Shown here in pieces: positions 1 through 7,330 of a stretch of 16,751 nt of DNA. The position numbers were made by a program, and so were the translations under genes. The notes below the pieces were generated by a model. It searched no databases, had not been told where the DNA came from, and saw only the letters and a list, made by a program, of their open reading frames with translations. The stretch is from 66-474 sp051961995 (GTDB taxonomy: Bacteria; Pseudomonadota; Gammaproteobacteria; Xanthomonadales; Rhodanobacteraceae): the NCBI GenBank assembly GCA_051961995.1, contig JBQCCR010000063.1, forward strand, positions 1 through 16,751. The letters run 5' to 3'. How positions within the stretch are numbered: the first letter of the stretch is position 1; the number at the start of each line of letters is the position of its first letter.

Positions 1-2465
1 TGCAACGAGCGCGCTGCCTGCGCACCGTGCACCACCGCCGCGCGCAATTCTTCCGGATCGAAATCGTCCACGTTGATGAACTCGGCGGTCACGCGGCGCA
101 GGTGTTCCAGTTGCGCGCGTTCGGCCGCGCTGATTGCGCCGAGCTGTTCGGCCTCCCGCAACTGCTCGAAGTAGTCGTGCGCCTCGATCGCGCCACCCTT
201 CAGCGCCTTCAGGAACTTGCGTTCGACCGGTTCCGCCGCGACCACTTCCGGCAGCAACGCATGCATGCGGCCAACCGGATTGTTCGGCGCGGGTGTCAAA
301 TAAATTCCGCGCAGCAGCGCGTCGCGCGCGGCATTGGGCGCGGTCAGCAGCGCCGCCACGCGATGGCCCAGCCGATCCGATGGCGGCACCTCGCGGCGGC
401 CGAACGGGAACACCAGGAAGCGCAGTAGCCACGCCACCGGGCGCACCGGGAAGTTCCGGATCACACCGTCAATCGCCATCTGGATATTCCACACGGATTG
501 ATGGAACGCCCACGCCAGCAGCGGACGTTCGACTTCCGGCCTGCCCTCGTCTTCGTAACGCTTCAGCATCGCCGAAGCGATGTACAGATGCGACAGCACA
601 TCACCCAGCCGCGCGGACAATTTCTCCTTGAACTTCAGCCGGCCGCCCAACACGCCCATCGCGGTGTCGGCCACCAGCGCGAGCGCGGCGGCATAGCGAT
701 CGAGCTTGCGGTAATACCGCCGCGTGTAGTCGTCACCCGGCACGATGCCGAGCTTGCCGAACGCGAGGCCCAGCACGAAGCTGCGCGTCGCGTTGGAAAT
801 GCCGAAGCCGAGGTGTCCGAACAGCGCGGCGTCGAATTCGCGCAGACCCTGCGCGCGATCCGGATTGCGCGCAGCTTCCATTTCCTTCAACACCCATGGA
901 TGACAGCGGATCGCGCCCTGCCCGAAAATCATCAGGCTGCGCGTCATGATGTTGGCGCCTTCCACCGTGATCGTGATCGGCGCGCCTTCCCAGTTGCGGC
1001 CCATGTAATTGTTGGGTCCGAGCTGGATGGCCTTGCCGCCGTGCACGTCCATGGCATCTTTCACCACTTCGCGGCCCAGTTCGGTCGCGTGGTACTTCGC
1101 GATCGCCGAAGGCACGGCCGGCTTCTCGCCGCGATCCACCGCCGCTGCCGACGATCGCGACAGCGCCGCGATCGCATACGCATGCCCGCCAATGCGAGCG
1201 AGTGCTTCCTCCACACCTTCGAACCGGCCGATCGCCAGACCGAACTGCTTGCGGATGCGCGCGTAAGCGCCGGTGGATGCGACCGCCATGCGCACGAAAC
1301 CGGTGGCGTTGGACGGCAGCGAAATCCCGCGTCCGACCGACAGGCATTCCACCAGCATCTTCCAGCCTTCGCCCGCCATCGCCGAACCCCCGATCAGGGT
1401 GTCCAGCGGCACGAACACGTCCTTGCCGGACAACGGGCCGTTCTGGAACGGGATGTTCAGGGGGAAATGACGACGGCCGATCTGCAACCCTTGCGTCTCG
1501 CGCGGGATCAGCGCCAGCGTGATGCCCAGATCATGCTTGTCGCCGAGCAGGTGTTCCGGATCGTACAACCGGAACGCGAGACCGATGATCGTCGCGACCG
1601 GGGCGAGGGTGATGTAACGCTTGTCGAAGGTCAGCTTCATGCCGAGCGTCTCGACCCCGTTGACCACCTGCTTGCAGACGATGCCAAAATCGGGAATCGA
1701 GGTGGCGTCCGAACCGGCCTGCGGACCGGTCAGCGCGAAACAGGGAATTTCGCGGCCATCGGCCAGGCGCGGCAGGAAGTGATTCTTCTGCTCCTCGCTG
1801 CCGTAGCGCAGCAGCAGCTCCGCCGGACCCAGCGAATTCGGCACCGATACGGTGGACGCGATCGTGGTGGAAATGCTGGAGATTTTCTGCAGCACCGACG
1901 AATGCGCGAGCGCGGAGAACTCCAGGCCGCCGTAGCGCTTCGGGATGATCATGCCGAAGAACTTTTCGCGCTTGACGAATTCCCAGATCTCCGGCGGCAG
2001 ATCGGCCAGCTCGTGGGTAATCTTCCAGTCGTCCACCATGCGACAGAGTTGCTCGCAGGGGCCATCGAGGAACGCCTGCTCTTCCGCACTCAATTGCGGC
2101 TTGGGTTGCGAAAGCAGCTTCGACCAGTCCGGCTTGCCGGCGAACAGTTCGCCTTCAAAACCGACCGTGCCGGCATCCAGCGCAACCTGTTCGGTTTCCG
2201 ACAGTTTCGGCAGCACGCGGCGGAACACGTTCAGCAGCGGCCTGGAAATCAGCGCCCGCCGCAGCGGAATGAAATTCAACGGCAGCGCGAACAGCACCGC
2301 ATAGATGCCGAGCGTGATCCAGGTCGCGCGAGGTGCATGCAACCCCAGGCCCACGGCGAAGATTGCGGCTGCGGTGAGCAGGGTCCACAGCCACAGGCGG
2401 CTGCGGAAATACGCGCAGGCGCCGGTGACGATCAGCGCAGCGATGACAATCAGGAAGACGTGCAT
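1..2465 (-). CDS. fadE: FadE-type acyl-CoA dehydrogenase (3' end outside window)
   Basis: This enzyme catalyses the first step of fatty-acid beta-oxidation, FAD-dependent alpha,beta-dehydrogenation of acyl-CoA. The reading frame runs from ATG at 2465 to the left edge without a stop, giving 821 codons. FadE proteins are usually a little over 800 residues, so only a few codons should be missing. Hydrophobic segments fill the first ~75 residues (HVFLIVIAALIV, then WLWTLLTAAAIFAV and ITLGIYAVLFAL), matching the membrane-anchored N-terminus of FadE. The acyl-CoA dehydrogenase core follows: FFGMIIPKRYGG near residue 160, the FAD/substrate motif FALTGPQAGSDATS near 242, and VEGANIMTRSL with Glu502, where this fold carries its catalytic base. 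The C-terminal ~290 residues fit the DUF1974 extension typical of FadE. A GAGG Shine-Dalgarno sits about 9 bases before the ATG. The start lies inside the 3' end of the hydrolase gene, so the two are probably co-translated. Confidence 0.95.
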   Translation of the reverse strand, partial: MHVFLIVIAALIVTGACAYFRSRLWLWTLLTAAAIFAVGLGLHAPRATWITLGIYAVLFALPLNFIPLRRALISRPLLNVFRRVLPKLSETEQVALDAGTVGFEGELFAGKPDWSKLLSQPKPQLSAEEQAFLDGPCEQLCRMVDDWKITHELADLPPEIWEFVKREKFFGMIIPKRYGGLEFSALAHSSVLQKISSISTTIASTVSVPNSLGPAELLLRYGSEEQKNHFLPRLADGREIPCFALTGPQAGSDATSIPDFGIVCKQVVNGVETLGMKLTFDKRYITLAPVATIIGLAFRLYDPEHLLGDKHDLGITLALIPRETQGLQIGRRHFPLNIPFQNGPLSGKDVFVPLDTLIGGSAMAGEGWKMLVECLSVGRGISLPSNATGFVRMAVASTGAYARIRKQFGLAIGRFEGVEEALARIGGHAYAIAALSRSSAAAVDRGEKPAVPSAIAKYHATELGREVVKDAMDVHGGKAIQLGPNNYMGRNWEGAPITITVEGANIMTRSLMIFGQGAIRCHPWVLKEMEAARNPDRAQGLREFDAALFGHLGFGISNATRSFVLGLAFGKLGIVPGDDYTRRYYRKLDRYAAALALVADTAMGVLGGRLKFKEKLSARLGDVLSHLYIASAMLKRYEDEGRPEVERPLLAWAFHQSVWNIQMAIDGVIRNFPVRPVAWLLRFLVFPFGRREVPPSDRLGHRVAALLTAPNAARDALLRGIYLTPAPNNPVGRMHALLPEVVAAEPVERKFLKALKGGAIEAHDYFEQLREAEQLGAISAAERAQLEHLRRVTAEFINVDDFDPEELRAAVVHGAQAARSL

Positions 2466-3346
2466 GATCTTTGCCTCGTGGATTCGCCGCCCTCCGGCAG
2501 CGATCGGATGAAATCCCGGATGGCACCGGTGAATGTGTCGTTCGCGTCGCCCGCCAGCATATGCGTGGCCTGCGGCAATTGGATGTGTTGCGCGTGCGGC
2601 AGCAATTGCATGAATTCGGAAATGGTCTCGCGCGAGACCACATCCGAGCGCCCGCCCGACAGCAGCAGCACCGGTACTTCGATCTTGCGCGCGGCCTCCA
2701 GCAGCCGCGGCTGGTAACGCTCGCCTTGGTGCGCGACGGTTTCCAGCAGCGCCGGGTCCCAATGCCAGCGCAGGCGGCCATCTTCGCCACGGCGCAGCAG
2801 CGGCTCCAGTTCATGCGCGCGTTTTTGCCGAGACCGATGCGGCAGGTAGGCCGCGATCGCCGCGATTGCTTCGTCGTAATCGGCGAACCCGTGTGGATGC
2901 GCGCGCATGAAGCCGAGCATGCGCGCAATGCCTTTGGATTCCCAGCGCGGCGTGATGTCCACCAGCACCAGCGCGCGGAATGGCGGCGGCGAAACTTCGC
3001 CGGCCAGTGCGAGCCCGAGCAATCCACCCATCGAGGCGCCGACCAGCACCGGCGGCGCGTCCAGCGAACGCGTCACGCGCAACAGGTCGTCGAGGAATTG
3101 TTCGAGAAGGTAATCGCCGCTGACGAGCCGGCCACTTTCGCCATGCCCGCGCATGTCGGCGGTAACAGTGCGGAAGCCCGCCGCGGCGAGCGCCTGCGCG
3201 CTGCGGGTCCAGGCGTGGCGAGTCTGGCCAAAGCCATGCGCGAACAACACCGGCGGCGCTTCGCACGCGCCATGTATTTCCAACACCAACGGCAAGCCTT
3301 CGGCGCTTTGCAGAAAGCACACGTGGGTTGCAGTTCGTGTTGGCAT
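2450..3346 (-). CDS. Alpha/beta-fold hydrolase (putative esterase/thioesterase), first gene of fadE operon
   Basis: The product is a 298-residue soluble alpha/beta hydrolase. The oxyanion-hole motif AHGFG is at 36-40 and the nucleophile elbow GASMG at 103-107 with Ser105. Asp235 (GGRSDVVS) and His262 (ATHML) complete a classical triad, and a cap segment lies around 135-200. No signal peptide is visible. The exact substrate cannot be read from the sequence. The operon with fadE (16-base overlap) suggests an acyl-ester or acyl-CoA substrate, which is inference. The reading frame is open back to 3475, but that extension crosses the promoter and operator and has no family resemblance. ATG 3346 was therefore chosen, with ATG 3355 as an alternative. 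Neither has a Shine-Dalgarno, and the predicted transcript start lies only a few bases upstream, so the mRNA is nearly leaderless. Confidence 0.88.
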   Translation of the reverse strand: MPTRTATHVCFLQSAEGLPLVLEIHGACEAPPVLFAHGFGQTRHAWTRSAQALAAAGFRTVTADMRGHGESGRLVSGDYLLEQFLDDLLRVTRSLDAPPVLVGASMGGLLGLALAGEVSPPPFRALVLVDITPRWESKGIARMLGFMRAHPHGFADYDEAIAAIAAYLPHRSRQKRAHELEPLLRRGEDGRLRWHWDPALLETVAHQGERYQPRLLEAARKIEVPVLLLSGGRSDVVSRETISEFMQLLPHAQHIQLPQATHMLAGDANDTFTGAIRDFIRSLPEGGESTRQRSCTSS

Positions 3347-3350
3347 GGCC

Positions 3351-3370
3351 ACCATACGCATACGTATGGT
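3351..3370. promoter_or_regulatory. Palindromic operator, probable binding site of the divergent TetR regulator
   Basis: The arms ACCATACG (3351-3358) and CGTATGGT (3363-3370) are perfect inverted repeats around a four-base centre. A second, overlapping 10-base palindrome CATACGTATG lies at 3359-3368. The site sits between the divergent hydrolase and TetR genes and covers the -10 and start region of the minus-strand promoter. That is the usual arrangement for TetR-family autoregulated operators. Binding by the neighbouring regulator is inferred from position and symmetry. Confidence 0.6.
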
Positions 3371-3394
3371 AATGGTATTGTAATAGCTTGTCAA
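3366..3394 (-). promoter_or_regulatory. Sigma-70 promoter of the hydrolase-fadE operon
   Basis: On the minus strand a perfect -35 box TTGACA (3394-3389) is followed after 17 bases by TACCAT (3371-3366), which matches the -10 consensus at four of six positions. Transcription would start near 3359, only about 13 bases before ATG 3346. The -10 lies within the palindrome described separately, so a bound repressor would block the promoter. The spacing and boxes are read directly from the sequence; activity is inferred. Confidence 0.6.
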
Positions 3395-3468
3395 CTCCCT
3401 CGGCAGCGGCGCACCCTTGGCATGGCGCTCGCTATGCGCTCCAGCGTATGGATTCGAAGATACCGCCG

Positions 3469-4041
3469 ATGTCATCGCGTAACGAACGCAATCGTCTGTC
3501 CGCCGAAGATTGGGAAAACGGCGCGCTGGACATGATCGCCGAGGAAGGTGTCAACGCACTCGCGGTGGAGGCGCTGGCGCGGCGCCTTGGCGTCACCAAG
3601 GGCAGCTTCTACTGGCACTTTCGCACCCGCGAAGCACTGCTGAAGGCTGCATTGGCTCGTTGGGAAGCGCGCGAGGAACATGAACTGCAGAACCGCGTCG
3701 TTTCGATCGACGAGCCACGCGCGCGACTGCGCGAGCTGTTCCACCGCGTCGCACGCGAAGCACGGCCGCACCGCGTGTACGCCGCGTTCCTGCAGGCGCT
3801 GGAGTTGGCGCCGGTCGCGCACGTCATGGCCCGGGTCTCGCAGCGCCGGCTGGAGTTCCTGAACCAGGCGTACCGCCAGGCCGGCATGAACAAGAGCGAG
3901 GCCGCGCATCGCGCGCGACTGGCCTACGCCGCCTACGTCGGGTTCCTGCAGTTGAGCCTGATCACCGAACTGCCGCGGCTTTCGCAGGAACAGTTCGACG
4001 CCTATGTCGAACACGTGATCGCGACGCTGGTCCCTGAATAG
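3469..4041 (+). CDS. TetR/AcrR-family transcriptional regulator
   Basis: This is a TetR-type repressor of about 190 residues that probably controls the divergent hydrolase-fadE operon in response to an acyl or lipid-like ligand (inference). The N-terminal DNA-binding domain is clear: a first helix ALDMIAEEGVNALAVEAL, then the helix-turn-helix LARRLGVTKGSFYWHF and the typical REALLKAAL segment. The C-terminal ligand and dimer domain is all-helical and unremarkable. The ligand cannot be predicted. The frame is open further upstream. ATG 3469 was chosen because GAAGA lies 8 bases before it and the helix-turn-helix domain starts soon after. ATG 3448 (seven residues longer, no Shine-Dalgarno) is a real alternative. 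No convincing promoter was found for this strand, but the operator lies about 100 bases upstream, so autoregulation is possible. Confidence 0.9.
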   Translation: MSSRNERNRLSAEDWENGALDMIAEEGVNALAVEALARRLGVTKGSFYWHFRTREALLKAALARWEAREEHELQNRVVSIDEPRARLRELFHRVAREARPHRVYAAFLQALELAPVAHVMARVSQRRLEFLNQAYRQAGMNKSEAAHRARLAYAAYVGFLQLSLITELPRLSQEQFDAYVEHVIATLVPE

Positions 4042-4054
4042 CCGCGACTTCGTC

Positions 4055-4093
4055 ATTCCGGCCGTTCGCGATTCATCACGAACGGCCCGGAAT
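4055..4093. repeat. Long imperfect hairpin of the CGTCATTCC...GGAATCC type, REP-like element
   Basis: The arms ATTCCGGCCGTTCG (4055-4068) and CGAACGGCCCGGAAT (4079-4093) pair fully except for one extra G, around a ten-base loop. The flanks CGTC before and CC after give the outline CGTCATTCC...GGAATCC, resembling dispersed intergenic palindromes common in xanthomonads and related proteobacteria. It begins 13 bases after the TetR stop and has no T-tract, so a role as a factor-independent terminator is less likely than a dispersed repeat or a 3'-end stabiliser. Confidence 0.5.
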
Positions 4094-4100
4094 CCGTTCG

Positions 4101-4118
4101 CGCAGGCGCGCGCCTGCG
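4101..4118. repeat. Perfect 18-base GC-only-core palindrome
   Basis: CGCAGGCGC at 4101-4109 is followed directly by its reverse complement GCGCCTGCG at 4110-4118. It lies between two larger hairpins in the TetR-pckG intergenic region and may be part of the same repeat cluster. GC-rich DNA makes short palindromes common, so its significance is uncertain. Confidence 0.4.
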
Positions 4119-4132
4119 TGCGACGAAACGCC

Positions 4133-4175
4133 CTCCGGCGAAGAAGCGCCCTCCCCCCTGGGCGCGCCTCCGGAG
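4133..4175. other. Nested stem-loop upstream of pckG
   Basis: The outer arms CTCCGG (4133-4138) and CCGGAG (4170-4175) enclose inner arms GCGCCC (4146-4151) and GGGCGC (4160-4165), giving two coaxial stems. No T-run follows. It could be part of the repeat cluster, a terminator for the TetR gene, or leader structure for pckG if transcription starts upstream of it. The sequence does not decide between these. Confidence 0.35.
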
Positions 4176-4235
4176 TGATCCTGGCAAGTTCCTCGGCCGC
4201 CCGGATTCGCGACGCCGCCGTCTCCCCAGCCTTTC

Positions 4236-4264
4236 TTGCATTCACCTCCCGCCGGGGCTACCGT
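4236..4264 (+). promoter_or_regulatory. Possible weak promoter of pckG
   Basis: TTGCAT (4236-4241) and TACCGT (4259-4264) are separated by 17 bases and lie about 35 bases before the pckG start codon. Each matches the sigma-70 consensus at only about half its positions, so this is a tentative call. It would give a short leader that excludes the upstream hairpins. An AT-rich patch with TATCTATAT at 4277-4285 is another possible -10 element but has no -35 partner. Confidence 0.28.
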
Positions 4265-4298
4265 AACTTTCTCTCTTATCTATATGTGGCGAGGAGAC

Positions 4299-6098
4299 AT
4301 GGCTAGCAAACTGGATGCGCTGAACCGATGGGTGGACGAAGTCGCCCGGCGGACCCGCCCGGACCACATCCATTGGTGCGACGGATCGGAAGCCGAAGCG
4401 CGTCAGCTCACCGAGCTGATGCTCGGTACCGGCGACCTGCTGGAGTTGAACCAGCAGACCCATCCGGGTTGCACCCTGCACCGCTCTTCCCCCAGTGACG
4501 TCGCGCGCGTCGAACATCTGACCTTGGTCTGCACCAAGCATCAGGAGGACGCCGGCCCCAACAACCACTGGATGGAACCTTCGCAAGCGCACGCCAGGAT
4601 CGATGCGCTGTTCGACGGCTGCATGAAGGGGCGCACGATGTACGTGATCCCCTATTGCATGGGCCCGCTGGGTTCGCCGATTTCGCGCTGCGGCGTGGAG
4701 ATCACCGACTCGCCTTACGTGGTCGCAAATATGCGCATCATGACGCGCATGGGCACCGCGGCGCTGGAGCGCATCGAGCGCGAGGGCCGCTTCGTGAAAG
4801 GCCAGCATTCGATCGGCGAACTCGATCCGGAGCGCCGCTTCATCATGCACTTCCCGGAGGAGCTTTCGATCAAGTCGTACGGCTCCGGTTATGGCGGCAA
4901 TGCACTGCTCGGCAAGAAGTGCCACGCGCTGCGCATCGCCAGTTTCCAGGCGCGCTCGGAAGGCTGGCTGGCCGAACACATGCTGATCGTCGGGATCGAG
5001 AATCCGCACGGCGACATCAAATACATCGCCGCAGCCTTCCCTTCCGCCTGCGGCAAGACCAACCTCGCCATGCTGATTCCGCCGGAAGGCTATCGCCGCG
5101 ACGGCTGGAAAGTGTGGACGGTGGGCGATGACATCTGCTGGATGACGCCGGGCAAGGATGGACGGTTGTACGCGATCAATCCGGAAGCCGGTTACTTCGG
5201 CGTGGCGCCGGGCACCTCCAACAAGACCAATCCGAATGCGGTGAAAATGCTGGACCACGATGCCATTTTCACCAACGTCGCGGTCACCGCCGACAACGAC
5301 CCATGGTGGGAAGGCCTGGACGACCGCAAACCGGTAAAGGATTGGCAGGGCCGCGACTACGATCCCGCGAACGGTCCGGCTGCACATCCGAATTCGCGCT
5401 TCACCGTGCGCGCCACGCAATGCCCGAGCTGGTCGCCGGAAGCGGAGAATCCGGACGGCGTGCCGATCAGTGCGATCGTGTTCGGCGGCCGGCGCGAATC
5501 GCTGGTACCGCTAGTATTCGAGGCACGCGACTGGACGCAAGGCGTGCTGGTCGGCGCCGGCATGGCGTCCGAAACCACCGCCGCCGCCACCGGCAAGGTC
5601 GGCGTGGTGCGCCGCGATCCGATGGCGATGAAGCCGTTCTGCGGCTACAACTACGGCGACTATTTCGCGCACTGGTTGTCGTTCGATCAGCCGAACGCGC
5701 AGTTGCCGAAGGTCTTCCACGTCAACTGGTTCCGCAAGGGCGCCGACGGCAAGTTCCTGTGGCCGGGTTTCGGCGACAACCTGCGCGTGCTGGAGTGGAT
5801 GCTCAAGCGCGTGAACGGCGAAGTCGGCGCGACGGAAACACCGATCGGCCTGCTGCCGAATGCCGCTGACCTCAACACCGAAGGCCTGCACATGGCCGAT
5901 GGCGCATTGGACACGCTGCTCGATTTCGATGCGCAGGGTTGGCAGGCCGAGATGGCCTCGATCGGCGAATATCTCGAGGGTTACGGCGATCACCTGCCGG
6001 AAAAGCTGCGCGCAGAGCAGCAGCGCGTGGCGGAGGCGTTGAAGCGGGAAGCGGGCGAATCCGCGGCCCCCGCGCGCAAGGCGGCCGCGGTGTCGTAG
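4299..6098 (+). CDS. pckG: Phosphoenolpyruvate carboxykinase, GTP-dependent type
   Basis: This cytoplasmic enzyme converts oxaloacetate + GTP to PEP + CO2, the entry step of gluconeogenesis (EC 4.1.1.32). The protein has 599 residues, the normal length for the GTP class. The family signature FPSACGKTN at 247-255 holds the nucleotide-binding P-loop with the reactive Cys251. Other expected motifs are the substrate-binding Arg70 (DVARVE), SYGSGYGGNALLGKKC at 193-208 with the metal-site lysine region, and the kinase-2 aspartates GDDICW at 276-281. The short ATP-class enzyme lacks this layout. ATG 4299 was chosen because GAGGAG lies directly before it and the family N-terminus begins there; the frame is open from 4236 but that extension is not family-like. 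It is monocistronic, with about 260 bases of intergenic DNA upstream. Its position beside fadE fits sugar synthesis from fatty-acid carbon (inference). Confidence 0.97.
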   Translation: MASKLDALNRWVDEVARRTRPDHIHWCDGSEAEARQLTELMLGTGDLLELNQQTHPGCTLHRSSPSDVARVEHLTLVCTKHQEDAGPNNHWMEPSQAHARIDALFDGCMKGRTMYVIPYCMGPLGSPISRCGVEITDSPYVVANMRIMTRMGTAALERIEREGRFVKGQHSIGELDPERRFIMHFPEELSIKSYGSGYGGNALLGKKCHALRIASFQARSEGWLAEHMLIVGIENPHGDIKYIAAAFPSACGKTNLAMLIPPEGYRRDGWKVWTVGDDICWMTPGKDGRLYAINPEAGYFGVAPGTSNKTNPNAVKMLDHDAIFTNVAVTADNDPWWEGLDDRKPVKDWQGRDYDPANGPAAHPNSRFTVRATQCPSWSPEAENPDGVPISAIVFGGRRESLVPLVFEARDWTQGVLVGAGMASETTAAATGKVGVVRRDPMAMKPFCGYNYGDYFAHWLSFDQPNAQLPKVFHVNWFRKGADGKFLWPGFGDNLRVLEWMLKRVNGEVGATETPIGLLPNAADLNTEGLHMADGALDTLLDFDAQGWQAEMASIGEYLEGYGDHLPEKLRAEQQRVAEALKREAGESAAPARKAAAVS

Positions 6099-6174
6099 AC
6101 ATCCCCATCGCGGGAAAAGCCGGAACTCTGTGCCTCCGCCATCCGTGATCGGAGACGCCGGGTTCCGGATCGCC

Positions 6175-6215
6175 ACGCCGCCTGCCCCGGAAGGGTTCTT
6201 GATCCGGGGCGGCGT
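6175..6215 (+). terminator. GC-rich hairpin downstream of pckG, terminator-like
   Basis: The 3' arm TCCGGGGCGGCGT (6203-6215) pairs with ACGCCGC...CCCGGA (6175-6191) with a four-base bulge, around a loop of about eleven bases. It lies between the pckG stop and the sigma-factor gene. It lacks a T-tract, so if it ends pckG transcription it would do so inefficiently or with Rho. Otherwise it may only protect the 3' end of the message. Confidence 0.4.
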
Positions 6216-6265
6216 CGGGGCGAGCACTAAACCTTCCGCGCAATCCGCGCATCCAATCTGCCAAG

Positions 6266-6889
6266 ATGGATGCCTGCCTCTCTCTCGGTCCCCTCATGCA
6301 ACCAGCGCGCGGCGCGCCTGTGGTCGAACTCGCCAGCCGCGGCCCGGCTGACGAAGACGTCCGGCTCGCGCGTGATGCTGCGCGCGGCGACAGCCGCGCA
6401 TTCGAAGCGCTGTATCGCAAGCACGTCGGACGCATCCATGGCGCAGTCCTGCGCCTCACCGGCGGCCGGCATGCACGCGCCGAGGAGCTGACCCAGGAAG
6501 CCTTCGTGCGCGCCTGGCAGAAACTGCCCGGCTTCCGCTTCGAGAGCGCGTTCGGCACCTGGCTTTATCGGCTGGCGATCAACACCGCGCTGATGGATCT
6601 GCGCGCGTTGAAGAACGACCCGGTCGAGCAAGGCGTCGAGGAAGACGCGCTGCCCGAACCCGGCGCACAACCCTTCGGTCCGGCCGAGCGCGAGGAACTG
6701 GAACGCGCGGTCTCGGCATTGTCGCCGCGCACGCGTGCGGTATTGGTGTTGCACGATGTGGAAGGCTGGAAGCACGAGGAGATCGCCGCCGAACTGAGCA
6801 TGGCGGTGGGCTCGTCGAAGGCCCAATTGCATCGCGCGCGCCGGTTGTTGCGGCGCACGCTGGGAGTGAAAGATGAACCTGCACCTTGA
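6266..6889 (+). CDS. ECF-type RNA polymerase sigma factor (RpoE-like)
   Basis: This is an alternative sigma factor that would direct RNA polymerase to its own regulon, often cell-envelope stress genes. Region 2 spans about 45-113, with AFEALYRKHVGRIH, the -10 recognition segment ELTQEAFVRAWQ and FGTWLYRLAINTALMD. Region 4 spans about 145-198, with LSPRTRAVLVLHDVEGW and the helix-turn-helix HEEIAAELSMAVGSSKAQLHRARR. There is no region 1 or 3, as expected for ECF sigmas. The linker is acidic (EQGVEEDALPEP). ATG 6266 and ATG 6296 are both possible starts. Neither has a Shine-Dalgarno, and region 2 begins well after both, so the N-terminus is uncertain. The gene overlaps the next one by 17 bases, a sigma/anti-sigma arrangement. 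A self-activated promoter was looked for and not recognised. Confidence 0.93.
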   Translation: MDACLSLGPLMQPARGAPVVELASRGPADEDVRLARDAARGDSRAFEALYRKHVGRIHGAVLRLTGGRHARAEELTQEAFVRAWQKLPGFRFESAFGTWLYRLAINTALMDLRALKNDPVEQGVEEDALPEPGAQPFGPAEREELERAVSALSPRTRAVLVLHDVEGWKHEEIAAELSMAVGSSKAQLHRARRLLRRTLGVKDEPAP

Positions 6890-7307
6890 AGATCGGCAGA
6901 AACTGCGCGCGCTGGCACAGCCGGTCGAGCCGCAGCGCGATCTGTGGCCGGCGATCGCCGCACGCATCGAAGCGCAACGCACACCGCGCCGCAGGATGCA
7001 GTGGCTCGCCTTGGCCGCATCGCTGGCATGCGTCGCGGCGCTGGCGGGCGTGATCGGAATCCGGATGCTCCATTCGACACCAACCGCCACCACGCCGGCC
7101 CGGATCGCTGCAGCGGCCAATGTCGCGCCGCATTGGAAGCCGAATGATCCTCGCCTGCGCGGCGCGGCCGTGGAACTACACGCGGCGCAAGGCGAGCTGA
7201 AGCAGGCCTTGGCGATCGCGCCGAATTCACCTTATCTCGAACGCCTGCTGCAAAGCACCGAACACCAGCAATCGCGCTTGCGCCGGCTCGAAACCGATGC
7301 CGGTTGA
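6873..7307 (+). CDS. Small single-pass membrane protein, probable anti-sigma factor
   Basis: The product has 144 residues. The N-terminal ~40 residues should be cytoplasmic and include PQRDLWPAIAARIEAQRTP, a motif seen in short anti-sigma-like proteins encoded next to ECF sigmas. One transmembrane helix follows at about 43-66 (WLALAASLACVAALAGVIGI), then a periplasmic tail with a charged, possibly coiled-coil end (ELHAAQGELKQALAIAP...LRRLETDAG). No zinc-binding HxxxCxxC motif of the ZAS class is present; the only Cys lies in the membrane helix. The start ATG 6873 has GGAG six bases upstream and lies within the sigma gene. The stop overlaps ATG 7307 of the next reading frame (TGATG). The sigma-inhibiting role is inferred from context and topology, not from a recognised anti-sigma domain. 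Confidence 0.75.
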   Translation: MNLHLEDRQKLRALAQPVEPQRDLWPAIAARIEAQRTPRRRMQWLALAASLACVAALAGVIGIRMLHSTPTATTPARIAAAANVAPHWKPNDPRLRGAAVELHAAQGELKQALAIAPNSPYLERLLQSTEHQQSRLRRLETDAG

Positions 7308-7330
7308 TGACTCACGATCAGGACACGACC

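Noticed and set aside
498..2717. Long plus-strand open frame of 739 codons
   Set aside because: It is antisense to fadE, has low-complexity Arg/His/Gln-rich composition and no family motif. It is a typical shadow in GC-rich DNA.
4242..5420. Minus-strand open frame of 392 codons inside pckG
   Set aside because: It is antisense to a textbook PEP carboxykinase and has no recognisable domain.
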